Shown: positions 36,669 through 47,044, counted from the stretch's first letter. The stretch is DNA of 64,000 nt from Flavobacterium ustbae (GCF_003946915.1 NZ_RPOC01000014.1:47180-111179); one strand, 5' to 3'. Notes: generated by a model not told the origin, from the sequence alone. Numbers and translations are program-made.

Positions 36669-38933
36669 ATGAAAAATACCAAACTTCAAGCCTTTACTCC
36701 GTTATTTTACTTAGTGTGGTCAGATGATTTGCTGACACAGAAAGAATTTTCTACATTACAAGATTTTATTAATTCGCTAAGCGTTTTATCAGAAGAAGAC
36801 AAAGCATATTTGCTTTCTAAAGTAGATATTTCAAATCCGCCTTCGCGAAATGAACTCACACAATGGAAATCGGATATTGAAAAAAGTATTCAGGATACAT
36901 CATCTATAAAATCGATTTTTGATATTGCAAAAGCCCTTTCAGCTGGAGAATTGGATTTAACTCCAATAGAAAAAGATTTCGTAAAACTAGAAAATGACTT
37001 AGGGATTTTAGGCGAAGAAGCGCTTCAAAACTTCAAAACCAAAGCAGGTTCTTTTACAGCCAATTCGCAAACCAATGCCAGTTTTGACATTCAGAAAATC
37101 ACACAGATTCTAGACGGAAAAGAAGCGACAATTATTGAAAGAGTAAAATCGGTTATTTCAAGACCTGAATTTGCGTATGAAACTTCTACAGATATTAATG
37201 TTTTCAGAGAAACCGTTTATAAATGGTGTAAAATCTTAGCAGATGAAAATCTCGGAAGCATGGCGTATCCGAAAGAATATGGTGGCGGAGGAAATATCGA
37301 AGATTATTTTGCCATTATGGAAACGCTGAGTTACCATGATTTAAGTTTGGTAATTAAATTTGGCGTTCAGTTTGGACTTTGGGGAATGAGTGTTCAATCT
37401 TTAGGAACTGAAAAACATTATGCTAAATATTTAAAAGATATTGGTTCGCTGAAACTTCCAGGTTGTTTTGCCATGACTGAAACGCATCACGGATCGAATG
37501 TAAAAGGTTTGGAAACTACAGCAACTTACAATCACGCAGATCAAACGTTTACCATTCATACACCGAATAAAAATGCACAGAAAGAATATATAGGAAACGC
37601 TGCAGTTCACGGACAGGCAGCAACTGTTTTTGCTAAACTAATTATAGACGATCACGATTATGGCGTAAATGCTTTTGTGGTTCCATTGCGAGATCCAAAC
37701 GGAAATGTTTTAGATGGCATTACAATTGGCGATTGCGGTCATAAAATGGGATTAAACGGCGTTGACAACGGGACAATCAGTTTTGATAATGTTGTGATTC
37801 CGAAAGAGAATATGCTGGATCGTTTTGCTTCGGTAAATGAAAAAGGCGAATTTGAAAGTCCGATTCCGAGTGATAACAGACGATTTTTTACGATGTTAGG
37901 AACTTTGGTAGGAGGAAGAATCGGAATTCCGCGTTCGGCTTTAGCGGCAGCGAAATCAGGATTAACGATTGCCATTCGCTACAGCGATCAAAGAAGACAA
38001 TTTGGACCTGAAGGCGGCTCAGAAGTTCCGATTTTAAATTACAGAATGCATCAGCGCAGACTATTACCGCATTTGGCAAAAACATACGCCGTTCATTTTG
38101 CATTGCAATATTTGACCAGCAGATTTTTGAATAGAACCGAAGCTGAAATGCAGGAAATCGAAGCTTTGGCGGCCGGAATGAAATCGTATTCTACTTGGAG
38201 TACCAGAGATATTTTGCAGGAATGCAGAGAAGCGTGCGGCGGAAAAGGCTATTTGTCTGAAAACCGAATCGATGCGCTTAAAAATGATACAGAAATCTAT
38301 ACCACTTTTGAAGGCGACAATACCGTTTTGATGCAATTAGTAGCTAAAAATCGCCTGGCAGAATTTAGAAAATCATTTGGAGAAATGGGATCGCTTGGCA
38401 TAATTAATTATGTTTACGAAAACGCTAAAACAGTAATTTCTGAGAAAAACCCAATTGCAACCCGAAGAACAGACGATGAACATTTGTTAGATGGAGAATT
38501 CCATTTACAAGCATTTGTTCACAGAGAAAAAACAATTTTGGCATCAGCAGCAAGACGTATCAAAAAATTGATCGATGGGGGATTAGAACCTTATGATGCC
38601 TTTAATGTCGTTCAGCATCAAATGATTGATGTGGCGCAGGCTTATTTGGAGAGAATTGTTTTAGAGCAATTTCAGATCGCGATTAAAGCGGTTGAAGATG
38701 AATCATCAAAAGCGATTTTGACCAAATTGAGTCAATTGTATGCGCTTTCTCAGATCGAAAAAAATAAAGCTTGGTTCTTAGAAGATGGTTATATGGAAGC
38801 GGTAAAAACCAAAGCAGTCCGTAAAATAGTAAATCAGCTTTGCTGGGACATTCGTCCAGATGCTGTAGCGCTTGTAAATGCTTTCAATATTCCAGAAAGC
38901 TGTTTATCTGCGCCGATTGCAGCGCATATTTAG
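36669..38933 (+). CDS. Acyl-CoA dehydrogenase/oxidase family protein
   Basis: The 754-residue protein has a helical N-terminal extension of about 170 residues, then an acyl-CoA dehydrogenase core with AYPKEYGGGG, FAMTETHHGSNVKGLETTATY (split: about residues 269-289) and the flavin/acyl region RRQFGPEGG, ECREACGGKGYLSENRI and TTFEGDNTVLMQ, followed by an acyl-CoA-oxidase C-terminal domain. Size and the EGDNTVL motif resemble acyl-CoA oxidases. It would start fatty acyl beta-oxidation. No other beta-oxidation gene is adjacent. Confidence 0.88.
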   Translation: MKNTKLQAFTPLFYLVWSDDLLTQKEFSTLQDFINSLSVLSEEDKAYLLSKVDISNPPSRNELTQWKSDIEKSIQDTSSIKSIFDIAKALSAGELDLTPIEKDFVKLENDLGILGEEALQNFKTKAGSFTANSQTNASFDIQKITQILDGKEATIIERVKSVISRPEFAYETSTDINVFRETVYKWCKILADENLGSMAYPKEYGGGGNIEDYFAIMETLSYHDLSLVIKFGVQFGLWGMSVQSLGTEKHYAKYLKDIGSLKLPGCFAMTETHHGSNVKGLETTATYNHADQTFTIHTPNKNAQKEYIGNAAVHGQAATVFAKLIIDDHDYGVNAFVVPLRDPNGNVLDGITIGDCGHKMGLNGVDNGTISFDNVVIPKENMLDRFASVNEKGEFESPIPSDNRRFFTMLGTLVGGRIGIPRSALAAAKSGLTIAIRYSDQRRQFGPEGGSEVPILNYRMHQRRLLPHLAKTYAVHFALQYLTSRFLNRTEAEMQEIEALAAGMKSYSTWSTRDILQECREACGGKGYLSENRIDALKNDTEIYTTFEGDNTVLMQLVAKNRLAEFRKSFGEMGSLGIINYVYENAKTVISEKNPIATRRTDDEHLLDGEFHLQAFVHREKTILASAARRIKKLIDGGLEPYDAFNVVQHQMIDVAQAYLERIVLEQFQIAIKAVEDESSKAILTKLSQLYALSQIEKNKAWFLEDGYMEAVKTKAVRKIVNQLCWDIRPDAVALVNAFNIPESCLSAPIAAHI

Positions 38934-38957
38934 TTTTGAAAAAAAGAGACGTTAATA

Positions 38958-39000
38958 GTGATTTCGGATTTGGTTCCTGCCATTCCGAAATCATTTTATT
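38958..39000 (+). terminator. Terminator-like hairpin after the acyl-CoA dehydrogenase
   Basis: TGATTTCGGA and TCCGAAATCA pair around GGTTCCTGCC-type loop sequence, followed by TTTTATTT. Confidence 0.65.
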
Positions 39001-39114
39001 TATAGCAGATCCAGTTTTGTGATTTGATATTTTATAAAAGATATTTAAATCTCACCTATTTCAAGTACATTTTAACCACTGAGAAATAATTCGTTTTTTA
39101 TATTTTCGCTTTGC

Positions 39115-39122
39115 TATATTTG
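39115..39122 (+). promoter_or_regulatory. -7 promoter box of the DUF6377 gene
   Basis: TATATTTG lies 22 bp before the TTG start at 39145. Confidence 0.6.
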
Positions 39123-39144
39123 TATTTCCTTATCTTAAATCGCT

Positions 39145-40788
39145 TTGAAAAAATATTGTCTATTTCTGTTTCTTATTATAAACCTTCCGCTTTTTGCATT
39201 GGAGCGTACAGATGTTATTTTAAAAGAATTAAACGAAGCGATCAAAAATAAACAGCATTACGTGCAGCTTAAAGAAGAACGGATTCTGAATTTTAAGAAA
39301 ATTAAATCAGATAATCTAACGAAAGAGCAGGAGTACAATTACAATAAAACACTCTATTTTGAGTATCAGAAGTTAAATACAGATTCGGCAATTCAATACG
39401 TAAAAAAGAATCTCAAAATTGCAGAAGAACTTCAAAATGCAGTACTTTTCAATTTAGCGCAGTTGCAGTTGGTAACCTTATATTCTTCATCAGGAAAATA
39501 CCGCGAATCAGAAGCGATTTTAAAGAGTATAAATAAACAAAGTCTTGTCGCTTCGCTGCTTCCCAACTATTATATTTCATATCGCGAGTTTTTTGAGCAT
39601 TATGCGGCCAACAGTTATAGCCCCGAGTATAGAAAACAGATCGGCAAATATCGAGATTCACTATTAAGCGTTTTAAATCCAAATACGTTGGATTACAAAA
39701 TTAATAGAATTCAGCAGGATGTTTTTAATAATAAAAAGTATAAGAATCCCAAAAAGGAATTATTAGCTTTATTAAATAAAACGAATGAAGAAAGTCCGCA
39801 ATATGCGATGATTGCCTATTTGCTCGGGAAAATTGCAGAAGCGGCTCATGATTTAGAATCGAGAAAAAAATACTACGCACTTTCTGCGACATCAGATATT
39901 AAAAATGCTAACAAAGACAATGCTTCACTGCAAGAATTAGCTTTAGTTTTTTACGAAATTGGCGATGTCGATATGGCGTACAAACTCACGCAGTCGGCTA
40001 TTGAAGACGCTCTTTACTGTAATGTTCAGTTTAGAACTTTGCTCATGTCAGAAGTGTATTCGATTATCAATACCGTTTATTTAGAGCGAGAAGCACAAAG
40101 AAAAAGCGAATTACAGATTTATTTGCTTTGCATCAGTCTTCTTTCGCTGTTTTTATTGGTTGCGATAATTTACGTGTACAAACAGATGAAAAAGGTTTCT
40201 AGAATTAGAACCGAATTGTACGAAACGAGTCAGAAACTGGCAGAATTAAACAAAGATATTACCCAAACCAATAGTCGGCTTCAGGAAAGTAACCTGCAAT
40301 TGTCTGAATCTAATTTGGTTAAAGAAGAATATATTGCGCATTTCTTCAATCTTTGCTCGACTTACATCAATAAGTTGGAGAATTACCGTATTATCTTAAA
40401 CAAAAAGGCAACGGCAAAACAATTCGACGAAATTTATAAGATTTTAAAGTCAACTACTTTGGTTGATAATGAGTTAGAAGAATTGTATAAGAACTTCGAT
40501 ATTATCTTTTTAAACTTATATCCAACGTTTGTTAAAGATTTCAATGCATTATTAATTCCTGAAGAACAGATTGTCCTCAAACAAAATGAATTGCTGAATA
40601 CAGAACTTCGAATTTTTGCTTTAATCAGACTCGGAATTACAGACAGTGTTAAAATAGCAGCATTTTTACGTTATTCTTTAAGTACAATTTACAACTACCG
40701 TACAAGAGCTCGAAATAAGGCAGCAGTTTCGCGAAATGATTTCGAAGAAATGGTCATGAAAATCGGTTCTATGGCTTTGAAAGCATAA
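39145..40788 (+). CDS. DUF6377-like membrane-bound transcription regulator
   Basis: The 547-residue protein starts at TTG (MKKYCLFLF signal). It has a periplasmic TPR-like helical sensor (about 20-325), one membrane helix near 327-346 (LYLLCISLLSLFLLV region), a coiled coil (about 350-390) and a C-terminal helix-turn-helix of LuxR-like type (IRLGITDSVKIAAFLRYSLSTIYNYRTRARNKA). This architecture matches Bacteroidetes DUF6377 regulators next to carbohydrate genes. It probably regulates the GH3 gene downstream; the ligand is unknown. Confidence 0.82.
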   Translation: MKKYCLFLFLIINLPLFALERTDVILKELNEAIKNKQHYVQLKEERILNFKKIKSDNLTKEQEYNYNKTLYFEYQKLNTDSAIQYVKKNLKIAEELQNAVLFNLAQLQLVTLYSSSGKYRESEAILKSINKQSLVASLLPNYYISYREFFEHYAANSYSPEYRKQIGKYRDSLLSVLNPNTLDYKINRIQQDVFNNKKYKNPKKELLALLNKTNEESPQYAMIAYLLGKIAEAAHDLESRKKYYALSATSDIKNANKDNASLQELALVFYEIGDVDMAYKLTQSAIEDALYCNVQFRTLLMSEVYSIINTVYLEREAQRKSELQIYLLCISLLSLFLLVAIIYVYKQMKKVSRIRTELYETSQKLAELNKDITQTNSRLQESNLQLSESNLVKEEYIAHFFNLCSTYINKLENYRIILNKKATAKQFDEIYKILKSTTLVDNELEELYKNFDIIFLNLYPTFVKDFNALLIPEEQIVLKQNELLNTELRIFALIRLGITDSVKIAAFLRYSLSTIYNYRTRARNKAAVSRNDFEEMVMKIGSMALKA

Positions 40789-40992
40789 ATATTTATTTCA
40801 AATCTACTACTTTTTTTAGGGGTTAAAAATTATTAAATATTTGTAAATCAATATTTTGACTTTTTAATTCACTACTTTTTTTTATCTAAAAATGGAATGT
40901 GAACGATAACGTTTTAGTTTTACAATATGATAAAAAATGATTTTCGTTAAGAAGATTTCCCTATTATAACTAATGCTTTAATAATTACTGTT

Positions 40993-43209
40993 ATGTTAAA
41001 AAACGTTAAAACAATTGTTGTTTTACTTTTACTAAGTTCTGTGGGAATAAATGCCCAAAACAAAGTTCCAGTTTATCTAGATGATAAAAAACCGATTGAA
41101 GAGCGTGTTGAAGATGCGCTTAAGCGAATGACAACCGATGAGAAAATTGCCATGATTCATGCGCAATCTAAATTTAGTTCTCCAGGTGTAAAACGTCTTG
41201 GAATTCCAGAAAACTGGATGACCGATGGACCACACGGAATTCGTACAGAGGTAAAATGGGACGAATGGGACCAAGCAGGATGGACAAACGATTCTTGTAT
41301 TGCTTTCCCAGCGCTTACAGCACTTTCGTCTACTTGGAACAAAGAATTGGCTTCTTTATATGGTAAATCTATTGGAGAAGAAGCACGTTACCGTAACAAA
41401 AACGTATTATTAGGACCTGGTGTAAACATTTACAGAAGCCCATTAAATGGTCGTAACTTTGAATATATGGGAGAAGATCCGTTTTTGGCTTCAAAAATGG
41501 TGGTTCCTTATATTAAAGGAGTTCAAGCAAATGGAGTTGCTGCCTGCGTAAAACACTTCGCATTAAACAATCAAGAAACAAATCGTAACTCAGTTAACGT
41601 AATTGTTGACGATCGTGCCTTATACGAAATCTATCTTCCTGCTTTTAAAGCTGCGGTTCAAGAAGGTGATGTTTGGTCGATTATGGGATCTTACAACAAA
41701 TACAAAGGACAGCAATGCTGCCACAACGAATATTTATTAAACGATATCCTTCGCGGAGAATGGGGCTTTAAAGGAGTTGTAGTTTCAGATTGGGGTGGAG
41801 TTAACGATACGAAACAAGCTATTCACAATGGTTTGGATATGGAATTCGGTTCTTGGACAAACGGTCTTTCTTGGGGAACAAGTAATGCGTATGACAACTA
41901 CTATTTAGCAAAACCATATTCTGAAATGATCAGAAAAGGGGAAGTTGGAACTAAAGAATTAGATGAAAAAGTACGTCGTATTCTACGTTTATCTTTCTTG
42001 ACTACAATGGACAGAAATCGTCCTTTTGGTTCTTTCGGAACAGAAGAACACGCTTTAGCTGGGCGTAAAATCGCTGAAGAAGGAATTGTTTTATTGCAAA
42101 ACAACAATAATATTTTGCCAATCAATCTTTCTAAAACAAAAAAGATTGCTGTAATTGGAGAAAATGCTATCAAAATGATGACAGTTGGTGGAGGAAGTTC
42201 TTCGCTTAAAGCAAGATACGAAATCACTCCGCTTGAAGGTTTAAAGAAAAGAATCGGAAACCAAGCAGAAATCGTTTATGCAAGAGGTTATGTAGGAGAT
42301 CCAACAAGTAACTATAACGGAGTTGTAGCTAAAGTAAGTTTAGAAGAAAAACGTTCTCCTGCAGAATTAACTGCTGAAGCTTTAAAAGTGGCTAAAGATG
42401 CTGATATCGTTCTTTTTATTGGAGGTTTGAACAAAAGCCCAAATCAAGATGACGAAGGACACGATCGTAAAGAATTGAATTTGTCTTATGGTCAAGATAA
42501 ATTAATTAGCGAATTGGCGAAAGTAAATAAAAATATTGTTTTCGTAAATATTTCTGGAAATGCTATTGCAATGCCGTGGGTTAAAGAAGTTCCTGGAATT
42601 GTACAAGGTTGGTTTTTAGGTACTGAGGCAGGAACTGCTTTGGCAAATGTTTTAGTTGGAGACGTAAATCCTTCTGGAAAATTATCTTTCACTTTCCCAG
42701 TAAAATTAGCAGATAACGGAGCTCACGCTTTAGGAGAATTTCCTGGTGGAGACGACGTAAAATATAACGAAGGAATTTTTGTAGGATACCGTTGGGCAGA
42801 CAAAAACAAAATTAAACCTTTATTCTCTTTTGGTCACGGTTTAAGCTATACGACTTTTGCTTATGGAAAAGTAACGGCTGATAAAAAACAAATGAACGCA
42901 GGTGATAAAATTACATTCTCTGTTAATGTGAAAAATACAGGAAGTAGAGAAGGGTCTGAAGTGGTGCAATTGTACATTACAGATGTGAAATCTTCATTGC
43001 CTCGTCCGATAAAAGAATTAAAAGGCTTTGAGAAAGTAGCTCTTAAAGCTGGAGAAGAAAAAACAGTAACATTTACAGTTGACAAAGCGGCTTTAAGCTT
43101 CTTTGACGATAAAAAACATGACTGGGTTGCAGAACCTGGTGATTTTGAAGCGATTATTGGCGCTTCTTCAACAGATATAAAATCTAAAGTGAATTTCTCA
43201 CTTAAATAG
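40993..43209 (+). CDS. Glycoside hydrolase family 3, probably beta-glucosidase
   Basis: The 738-residue enzyme has a signal peptide (VVLLLLSSVGINAQ), an (alpha/beta)8 domain with the nucleophile Asp266 in VVSDWGG, ACVKHFALNNQETNR, a second alpha/beta domain with IAVIGENA and VGGGSSSLKA, and a C-terminal Fn3-like domain (KNTGSREGSEVVQLYI). It would release beta-linked glucose or a related sugar in the periplasm. The regulator upstream and DUF1349 protein downstream suggest a small glycan-use locus without SusC/SusD. Confidence 0.93.
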   Translation: MLKNVKTIVVLLLLSSVGINAQNKVPVYLDDKKPIEERVEDALKRMTTDEKIAMIHAQSKFSSPGVKRLGIPENWMTDGPHGIRTEVKWDEWDQAGWTNDSCIAFPALTALSSTWNKELASLYGKSIGEEARYRNKNVLLGPGVNIYRSPLNGRNFEYMGEDPFLASKMVVPYIKGVQANGVAACVKHFALNNQETNRNSVNVIVDDRALYEIYLPAFKAAVQEGDVWSIMGSYNKYKGQQCCHNEYLLNDILRGEWGFKGVVVSDWGGVNDTKQAIHNGLDMEFGSWTNGLSWGTSNAYDNYYLAKPYSEMIRKGEVGTKELDEKVRRILRLSFLTTMDRNRPFGSFGTEEHALAGRKIAEEGIVLLQNNNNILPINLSKTKKIAVIGENAIKMMTVGGGSSSLKARYEITPLEGLKKRIGNQAEIVYARGYVGDPTSNYNGVVAKVSLEEKRSPAELTAEALKVAKDADIVLFIGGLNKSPNQDDEGHDRKELNLSYGQDKLISELAKVNKNIVFVNISGNAIAMPWVKEVPGIVQGWFLGTEAGTALANVLVGDVNPSGKLSFTFPVKLADNGAHALGEFPGGDDVKYNEGIFVGYRWADKNKIKPLFSFGHGLSYTTFAYGKVTADKKQMNAGDKITFSVNVKNTGSREGSEVVQLYITDVKSSLPRPIKELKGFEKVALKAGEEKTVTFTVDKAALSFFDDKKHDWVAEPGDFEAIIGASSTDIKSKVNFSLK

Positions 43210-43238
43210 TTTTTATTTCTAAAATTGGTTGGTTTGTA

Positions 43239-43273
43239 AAGCTGCAAGTGTAAATATTTGCAGCTTTATTTTT
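43239..43273 (+). terminator. Terminator after GH3
   Basis: AAAGCTGCAA and TTGCAGCTTT stem followed by ATTTTT. Confidence 0.7.
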
Positions 43274-43314
43274 AAAACAGTAATGTTAAAAGTTAAATGT
43301 TATAAATTATTTTT

Positions 43315-43962
43315 ATGAAAAGAATATTATATTTTGTTGGAGTTTTGTTTATTGTACAAAACCTTTCTGCACAAAGCTTAAATAAAATGCAATGGTTTAA
43401 TGAACCTGAAAAATGGGAAATTAAAAACAATGCATTAATAATGAATGTTACAGCAAACAGTGACTATTGGAGAATTTCGCATTACGGATTTACAGTAGAC
43501 GATGCTCCGTTTTACTACGCCAATTATGGAGGCGAATTTGAAGCAAAAGTAAAATTGACAGGAAACTACATCGCACGTTTTGACCAAATGGGATTAATGA
43601 TCCGTATTGACGAAAAGAATTATATTAAAACCGGAGTAGAGTTTGTGGACGGAAAATTTAACGTTAGCACCGTTGTAACACACGATAAAAGCGATTGGAG
43701 CGTAACAACTTTAGAAAAGGTGCCTCCTTTTATTTGGATTAAAGCCGTAAGAAGATTAGATGCCGTTGAAATATTCTACTCTTTTGATGACAAAAATTAC
43801 ATCATGACTAGAAATGCACCTTTGCAAGACAATACGCCAGTTATGGTAGGTTTAATGGCTGCTTCGCCTGACGGCAAAGGCTTTGAAGCGAAATTCGAAA
43901 ATTTCTCTGTAAAACATTTACCAGATCAGAGAAGAACAGAATGGCTGAAGAATCATCAGTAG
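43315..43962 (+). CDS. DUF1349 family secreted protein
   Basis: The 215-residue product has a signal peptide (YFVGVLFIVQNLSAQ) and a concanavalin-like beta-sandwich with KMQWFNEPEKWEI, GEFEAKVKL, DQMGLMIRIDEKNYIKTGVEF and VGLMAASPDGKGFEA, the DUF1349 pattern. Such domains bind or hydrolyse carbohydrates. It lies next to the GH3 gene, which supports a glycan role. Confidence 0.85.
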   Translation: MKRILYFVGVLFIVQNLSAQSLNKMQWFNEPEKWEIKNNALIMNVTANSDYWRISHYGFTVDDAPFYYANYGGEFEAKVKLTGNYIARFDQMGLMIRIDEKNYIKTGVEFVDGKFNVSTVVTHDKSDWSVTTLEKVPPFIWIKAVRRLDAVEIFYSFDDKNYIMTRNAPLQDNTPVMVGLMAASPDGKGFEAKFENFSVKHLPDQRRTEWLKNHQ

Positions 43963-43974
43963 ATTTAAGTAGTT

Positions 43975-44092
43975 AATTATGAATTATGAGTTATGAATTA
44001 AAAATTTAATTGTTCTACAACTCTTAATGCGTACTTCAAAGTGATAACCTATAATTCGTAATTAATAATTCATAACTCATAATTCATAATTC
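43975..44092. repeat. Intergenic inverted repeat, AATTATGAATTATGAG family
   Basis: Arms made of AATTATGA/TCATAATT words (left 43975-44000, right about 44061-44092) pair across a 60-bp loop. The right arm ends 8 bp before the acyltransferase ATG. Confidence 0.75.
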
Positions 44093-44100
44093 AAAACCAA

Positions 44101-45228
44101 ATGAATATTAAACCAAAAAAGCATTACGAAATCCTTGATGGATTGCGAGGTGTTGCAGCTATTTTAGTTGTTGCCTTTCATATTTTTGAAGCTTTTGCAG
44201 GCGGAAACCGTTTTGTGCAAATTATCAATCACGGATACCTTGCGGTTGACTTCTTTTTCCTTTTGTCTGGATTTGTTGTGGCGTATGCCTACGACGATCG
44301 TTGGGGAAAAATGGGGCAATGGGAGTTTTACAAACGCCGATTAATCCGCCTTCAGCCCATGGTAATTATGGGAATGATTATTGGCGCTATATTTTATTAT
44401 TTTCAAGCTTCAGATATTTTGTTTCCAATGATTGCAGGAATGGAAGTCTGGAAAGTTATTTTGACCATGGTAATTGGTTTTACATTATTGCCAATTCCGC
44501 CTTCTTTAGAAATTAGAGGTTGGGGAGAAATGCATCCTTTAAATGGGCCGGCGTGGTCGCTTTTCTTCGAATATATTGCAAACATCTTGTACGCCTTAAT
44601 CTTTCGTAAATTTTCGAATAAAGTACTATCAATTTTTGTACTGATATTTGCTGGACTGTTAATTAATTACACGGTTTTTGGACCAAAAGGAGACGTAATT
44701 GGCGGGTGGTCATTAAATTTAGAACAATTGAATGTTGGGTTTACTCGTCTATTGTATCCGTTTTTTGCTGGAGTATTATTATGCCGTTTAGGAAAATTAA
44801 TTCATATAAAAGGTGCTTTCTGGATTTGCAGCATTTTAATAACAATTGTTTTAGCGGTGCCAAGATTTGGAGACGAAAACAGTCTTTGGATGAACGGATT
44901 ATACGAATCAATTGCTATTATTTTTATTTTTCCTCTTATTGTCGCAATTGGAGCAGGAGGAGAGATTAAAAATGAATTTTCGCTTAAAATATGTAAACTT
45001 CTAGGAGATATTTCATATCCAATTTACATTACCCATTATCCATTAATTTATTGGTTTACAGCTTGGGTAGTAGACAATAAAGTAACTATGGCAAATGGAT
45101 TTTTAGAAGGAATCGGAGTTTTGATTGTAAGCATCGTACTCGCTTTTGTGTGCTTAAAATTATACGACGAACCAGTTAGAAACTGGCTTGTAAAAAAGTT
45201 TCAAAATAAAAAGACCGTAGCGGTATAA
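44101..45228 (+). CDS. Acyltransferase family 3 membrane protein
   Basis: The 375-residue protein has about ten membrane segments and the family motifs DGLRGVAAILVVAFHIFE (residues 11-28) with catalytic His at the end, DFFFLLSGFVVAYAYDDRW, FYKRRLIRLQP and ISYPIYITHYPLIY. It transfers acyl groups (usually acetyl) to extracytoplasmic glycans or lipids. Substrate unknown. Confidence 0.9.
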   Translation: MNIKPKKHYEILDGLRGVAAILVVAFHIFEAFAGGNRFVQIINHGYLAVDFFFLLSGFVVAYAYDDRWGKMGQWEFYKRRLIRLQPMVIMGMIIGAIFYYFQASDILFPMIAGMEVWKVILTMVIGFTLLPIPPSLEIRGWGEMHPLNGPAWSLFFEYIANILYALIFRKFSNKVLSIFVLIFAGLLINYTVFGPKGDVIGGWSLNLEQLNVGFTRLLYPFFAGVLLCRLGKLIHIKGAFWICSILITIVLAVPRFGDENSLWMNGLYESIAIIFIFPLIVAIGAGGEIKNEFSLKICKLLGDISYPIYITHYPLIYWFTAWVVDNKVTMANGFLEGIGVLIVSIVLAFVCLKLYDEPVRNWLVKKFQNKKTVAV

Positions 45229-45271
45229 AGATTTTTTTTAGAGTTTGTAATTTTTGTTAGTTACAAATGTT

Positions 45272-45307
45272 AAAAGGGATGAAATGCTTTAATTTCATCC
45301 CTTTTTT
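45272..45307 (+). terminator. Terminator after the acyltransferase
   Basis: AAAAGGGATGAAAT...ATTTCATCCCTTTT stem with a T-run. Confidence 0.88.
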
Positions 45308-45341
45308 GATTTAAATTTATGCAGTTTTTAAAAGTGATAAA

Positions 45342-45854
45342 ATGTCTCCAATAGAAGAAACCCATAATATGCCGATTTATCAAAAGGCAGAACAAATTTT
45401 TCAGCTTACACAAGGACTTATTCAGATTGTCCCAGAAGAAGATCAATTTTTGCAGGAAACAGTTGTAAAATTCATGTCAGAAAATGCAATGTTAATTCCG
45501 GTTAAAATTGCAGGAGCAGAAGGAGCAGATTTGTACGATTTAAGAATGGAAAGTGCCGCAATAATTCGAAAAGCTGCCAGAGAATTATACGTTCAAGCGG
45601 GAAGTCTTCGTTTTGCAGAAGGAATTAGAGATAAAGATTATATTGAATTACTGCGAAATACTATTGAGGAATTTCGTCTTTTATTTGTAGACTGGGTAGC
45701 AAGTTTCGATCAATGGAACTATATTAAAGACAACTGGGGATTGTTTAATCCACCTGGAGTAAGTGCACATGACAAAGACCCTGATCAGGATATTCCTTTT
45801 GATCCAAATGCCTTTTTTGAATTTGGCGGTGATGACGATGATGATTTTGAATAA
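45342..45854 (+). CDS. Hypothetical soluble helical protein with acidic tail
   Basis: The 170-residue product is largely alpha-helical (AEQIFQLTQGLIQIVPEE, AAIIRKAARELYVQAGSL) and ends in an aspartate-rich tail (FGGDDDDDFE). No signal peptide, membrane segment or known motif is seen. The first ATG (45342) or the one encoded at residue 10 could be the start. I do not recognise the family. Confidence 0.7.
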   Translation: MSPIEETHNMPIYQKAEQIFQLTQGLIQIVPEEDQFLQETVVKFMSENAMLIPVKIAGAEGADLYDLRMESAAIIRKAARELYVQAGSLRFAEGIRDKDYIELLRNTIEEFRLLFVDWVASFDQWNYIKDNWGLFNPPGVSAHDKDPDQDIPFDPNAFFEFGGDDDDDFE

Positions 45855-45865
45855 ATTTAATAAAA

Positions 45866-45934
45866 GGTTCAAAGTTGCAAAGGGACAAAGGAACAGCGGT
45901 TTTTCTCTGCTTCTTTGTCCCTTTGTCCCTTTGT
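45866..45934. repeat. Intergenic inverted repeat, CAAAGGGACAAAGG family
   Basis: AGGTTCAAAGTTGCAAAGGGACAAAGGAAC pairs with TTCTTTGTCCCTTTGTCCCTTTG. Related words (TTTGTCCCTTTGAGCC) occur one-sidedly at 3893. It lies between convergent genes. Confidence 0.75.
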
Positions 45935-45937
45935 TAC

Positions 45938-47044
45938 TTACTCTAAAACCAACTGTCCTAAAGCTTCTTTGCTGAAACCTTTCAATTCATCTGTTTTTCC
46001 CGCTTTAATTTTAGCCACCCAATTAGGATCGGATAAAAGCGGCCTTCCAACAGCAACCAAATCAAAATCGCCTCTATCGAAACGTCTGTTTAATTCTTCT
46101 AATGAAGTTGGCTGCGAACTTTCTCCTGCAAATGCGCCGAAGAAATCTCCAGAAAGACCAACAGAACCAACGGTAATGGTTGGAGCTCCAGTCACTTTTT
46201 TAGCCCATCCTGCAAAGTTCAAATCAGAATCTTCAAATTCTGGTTCCCAGAAACGACGTTGCGAAGCGTGAATAATGTCAACTCCAGCATCTACAAGTGG
46301 TGTAAGCCAAGCTTCTAGTTCCTGTGGATTTTTAGCCAATTTATAATTGTAATCAGAAGGTTTGAATTGAGAAAAACGCATAATTACGGCAAAGTCATTT
46401 CCGACTTGTTTTCTCACTTCTTTGATAACTTCAATAGCAAAACGATTACGCTCAGGTAATGTTTTTCCGCCATAAATATCTTCACGAAGATTTGTTTCAG
46501 CTCTAAAAAACTGATCGATTAAATAACCGTGCGCGCCGTGAATTTCGATAGTATCAAAACCTAATCTTTTAGCATCAGCCGCAGCTTTACCAAAAGCCAG
46601 AATAGTATCTTCGATATCTTTTTCGGTCATAGCAACACCATTTCTAAAATCAGGACGGTTTAATCCAGACGGTCCTTCAAACGGAACTGGCGGAACCCAT
46701 CCAGAATGGTGATTGTCCATAATTCCCATATGCCAAATCTGCGGTCCCATTTTTCCGCCCGCAGCGTGAACTTCGTCAATAACTTTTTTCCATCCGTTTA
46801 ATGCTAGTTCTCCATGGAAATGCGGAACATTAGCATCGTTAGAAGAAGATTTTCTGTCAATTACAGTTCCTTCAGATAAAATTAAACCAACTTCACCTTC
46901 AGCTCTTTTTTGGTAGTAGGCTGCTACTTCGTCGGTTGGAACTCCGTTTGGAGAAAAAGAGCGCGTCATTGGCGCCATTACAATTCGGTTTTTCAGATTT
47001 AACGATTTTAAGTTAAATGCAGAAAAGAGGTTGTTTGTACTCAT
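45938..47044 (-). CDS. Old yellow enzyme family NADH:flavin oxidoreductase
   Basis: The 368-residue TIM barrel shows NRIVMAPMTRSFSPNG, GPQIWHMG, FDTIEIHGAHGYLIDQF and LREDIYGG with the substrate-binding His pair region. It uses FMN to reduce activated C=C bonds. The ArsR regulator gene precedes it by 7 bp in one operon, which suggests induction by an electrophile. Confidence 0.93.
   Translation of the reverse strand: MSTNNLFSAFNLKSLNLKNRIVMAPMTRSFSPNGVPTDEVAAYYQKRAEGEVGLILSEGTVIDRKSSSNDANVPHFHGELALNGWKKVIDEVHAAGGKMGPQIWHMGIMDNHHSGWVPPVPFEGPSGLNRPDFRNGVAMTEKDIEDTILAFGKAAADAKRLGFDTIEIHGAHGYLIDQFFRAETNLREDIYGGKTLPERNRFAIEVIKEVRKQVGNDFAVIMRFSQFKPSDYNYKLAKNPQELEAWLTPLVDAGVDIIHASQRRFWEPEFEDSDLNFAGWAKKVTGAPTITVGSVGLSGDFFGAFAGESSQPTSLEELNRRFDRGDFDLVAVGRPLLSDPNWVAKIKAGKTDELKGFSKEALGQLVLE

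Noticed and set aside
39145..45228. A complete polysaccharide utilisation locus
   Set aside because: There are GH3, DUF1349 and a DUF6377 regulator, but no SusC/SusD pair and no further enzymes, so it is only a partial carbohydrate block.
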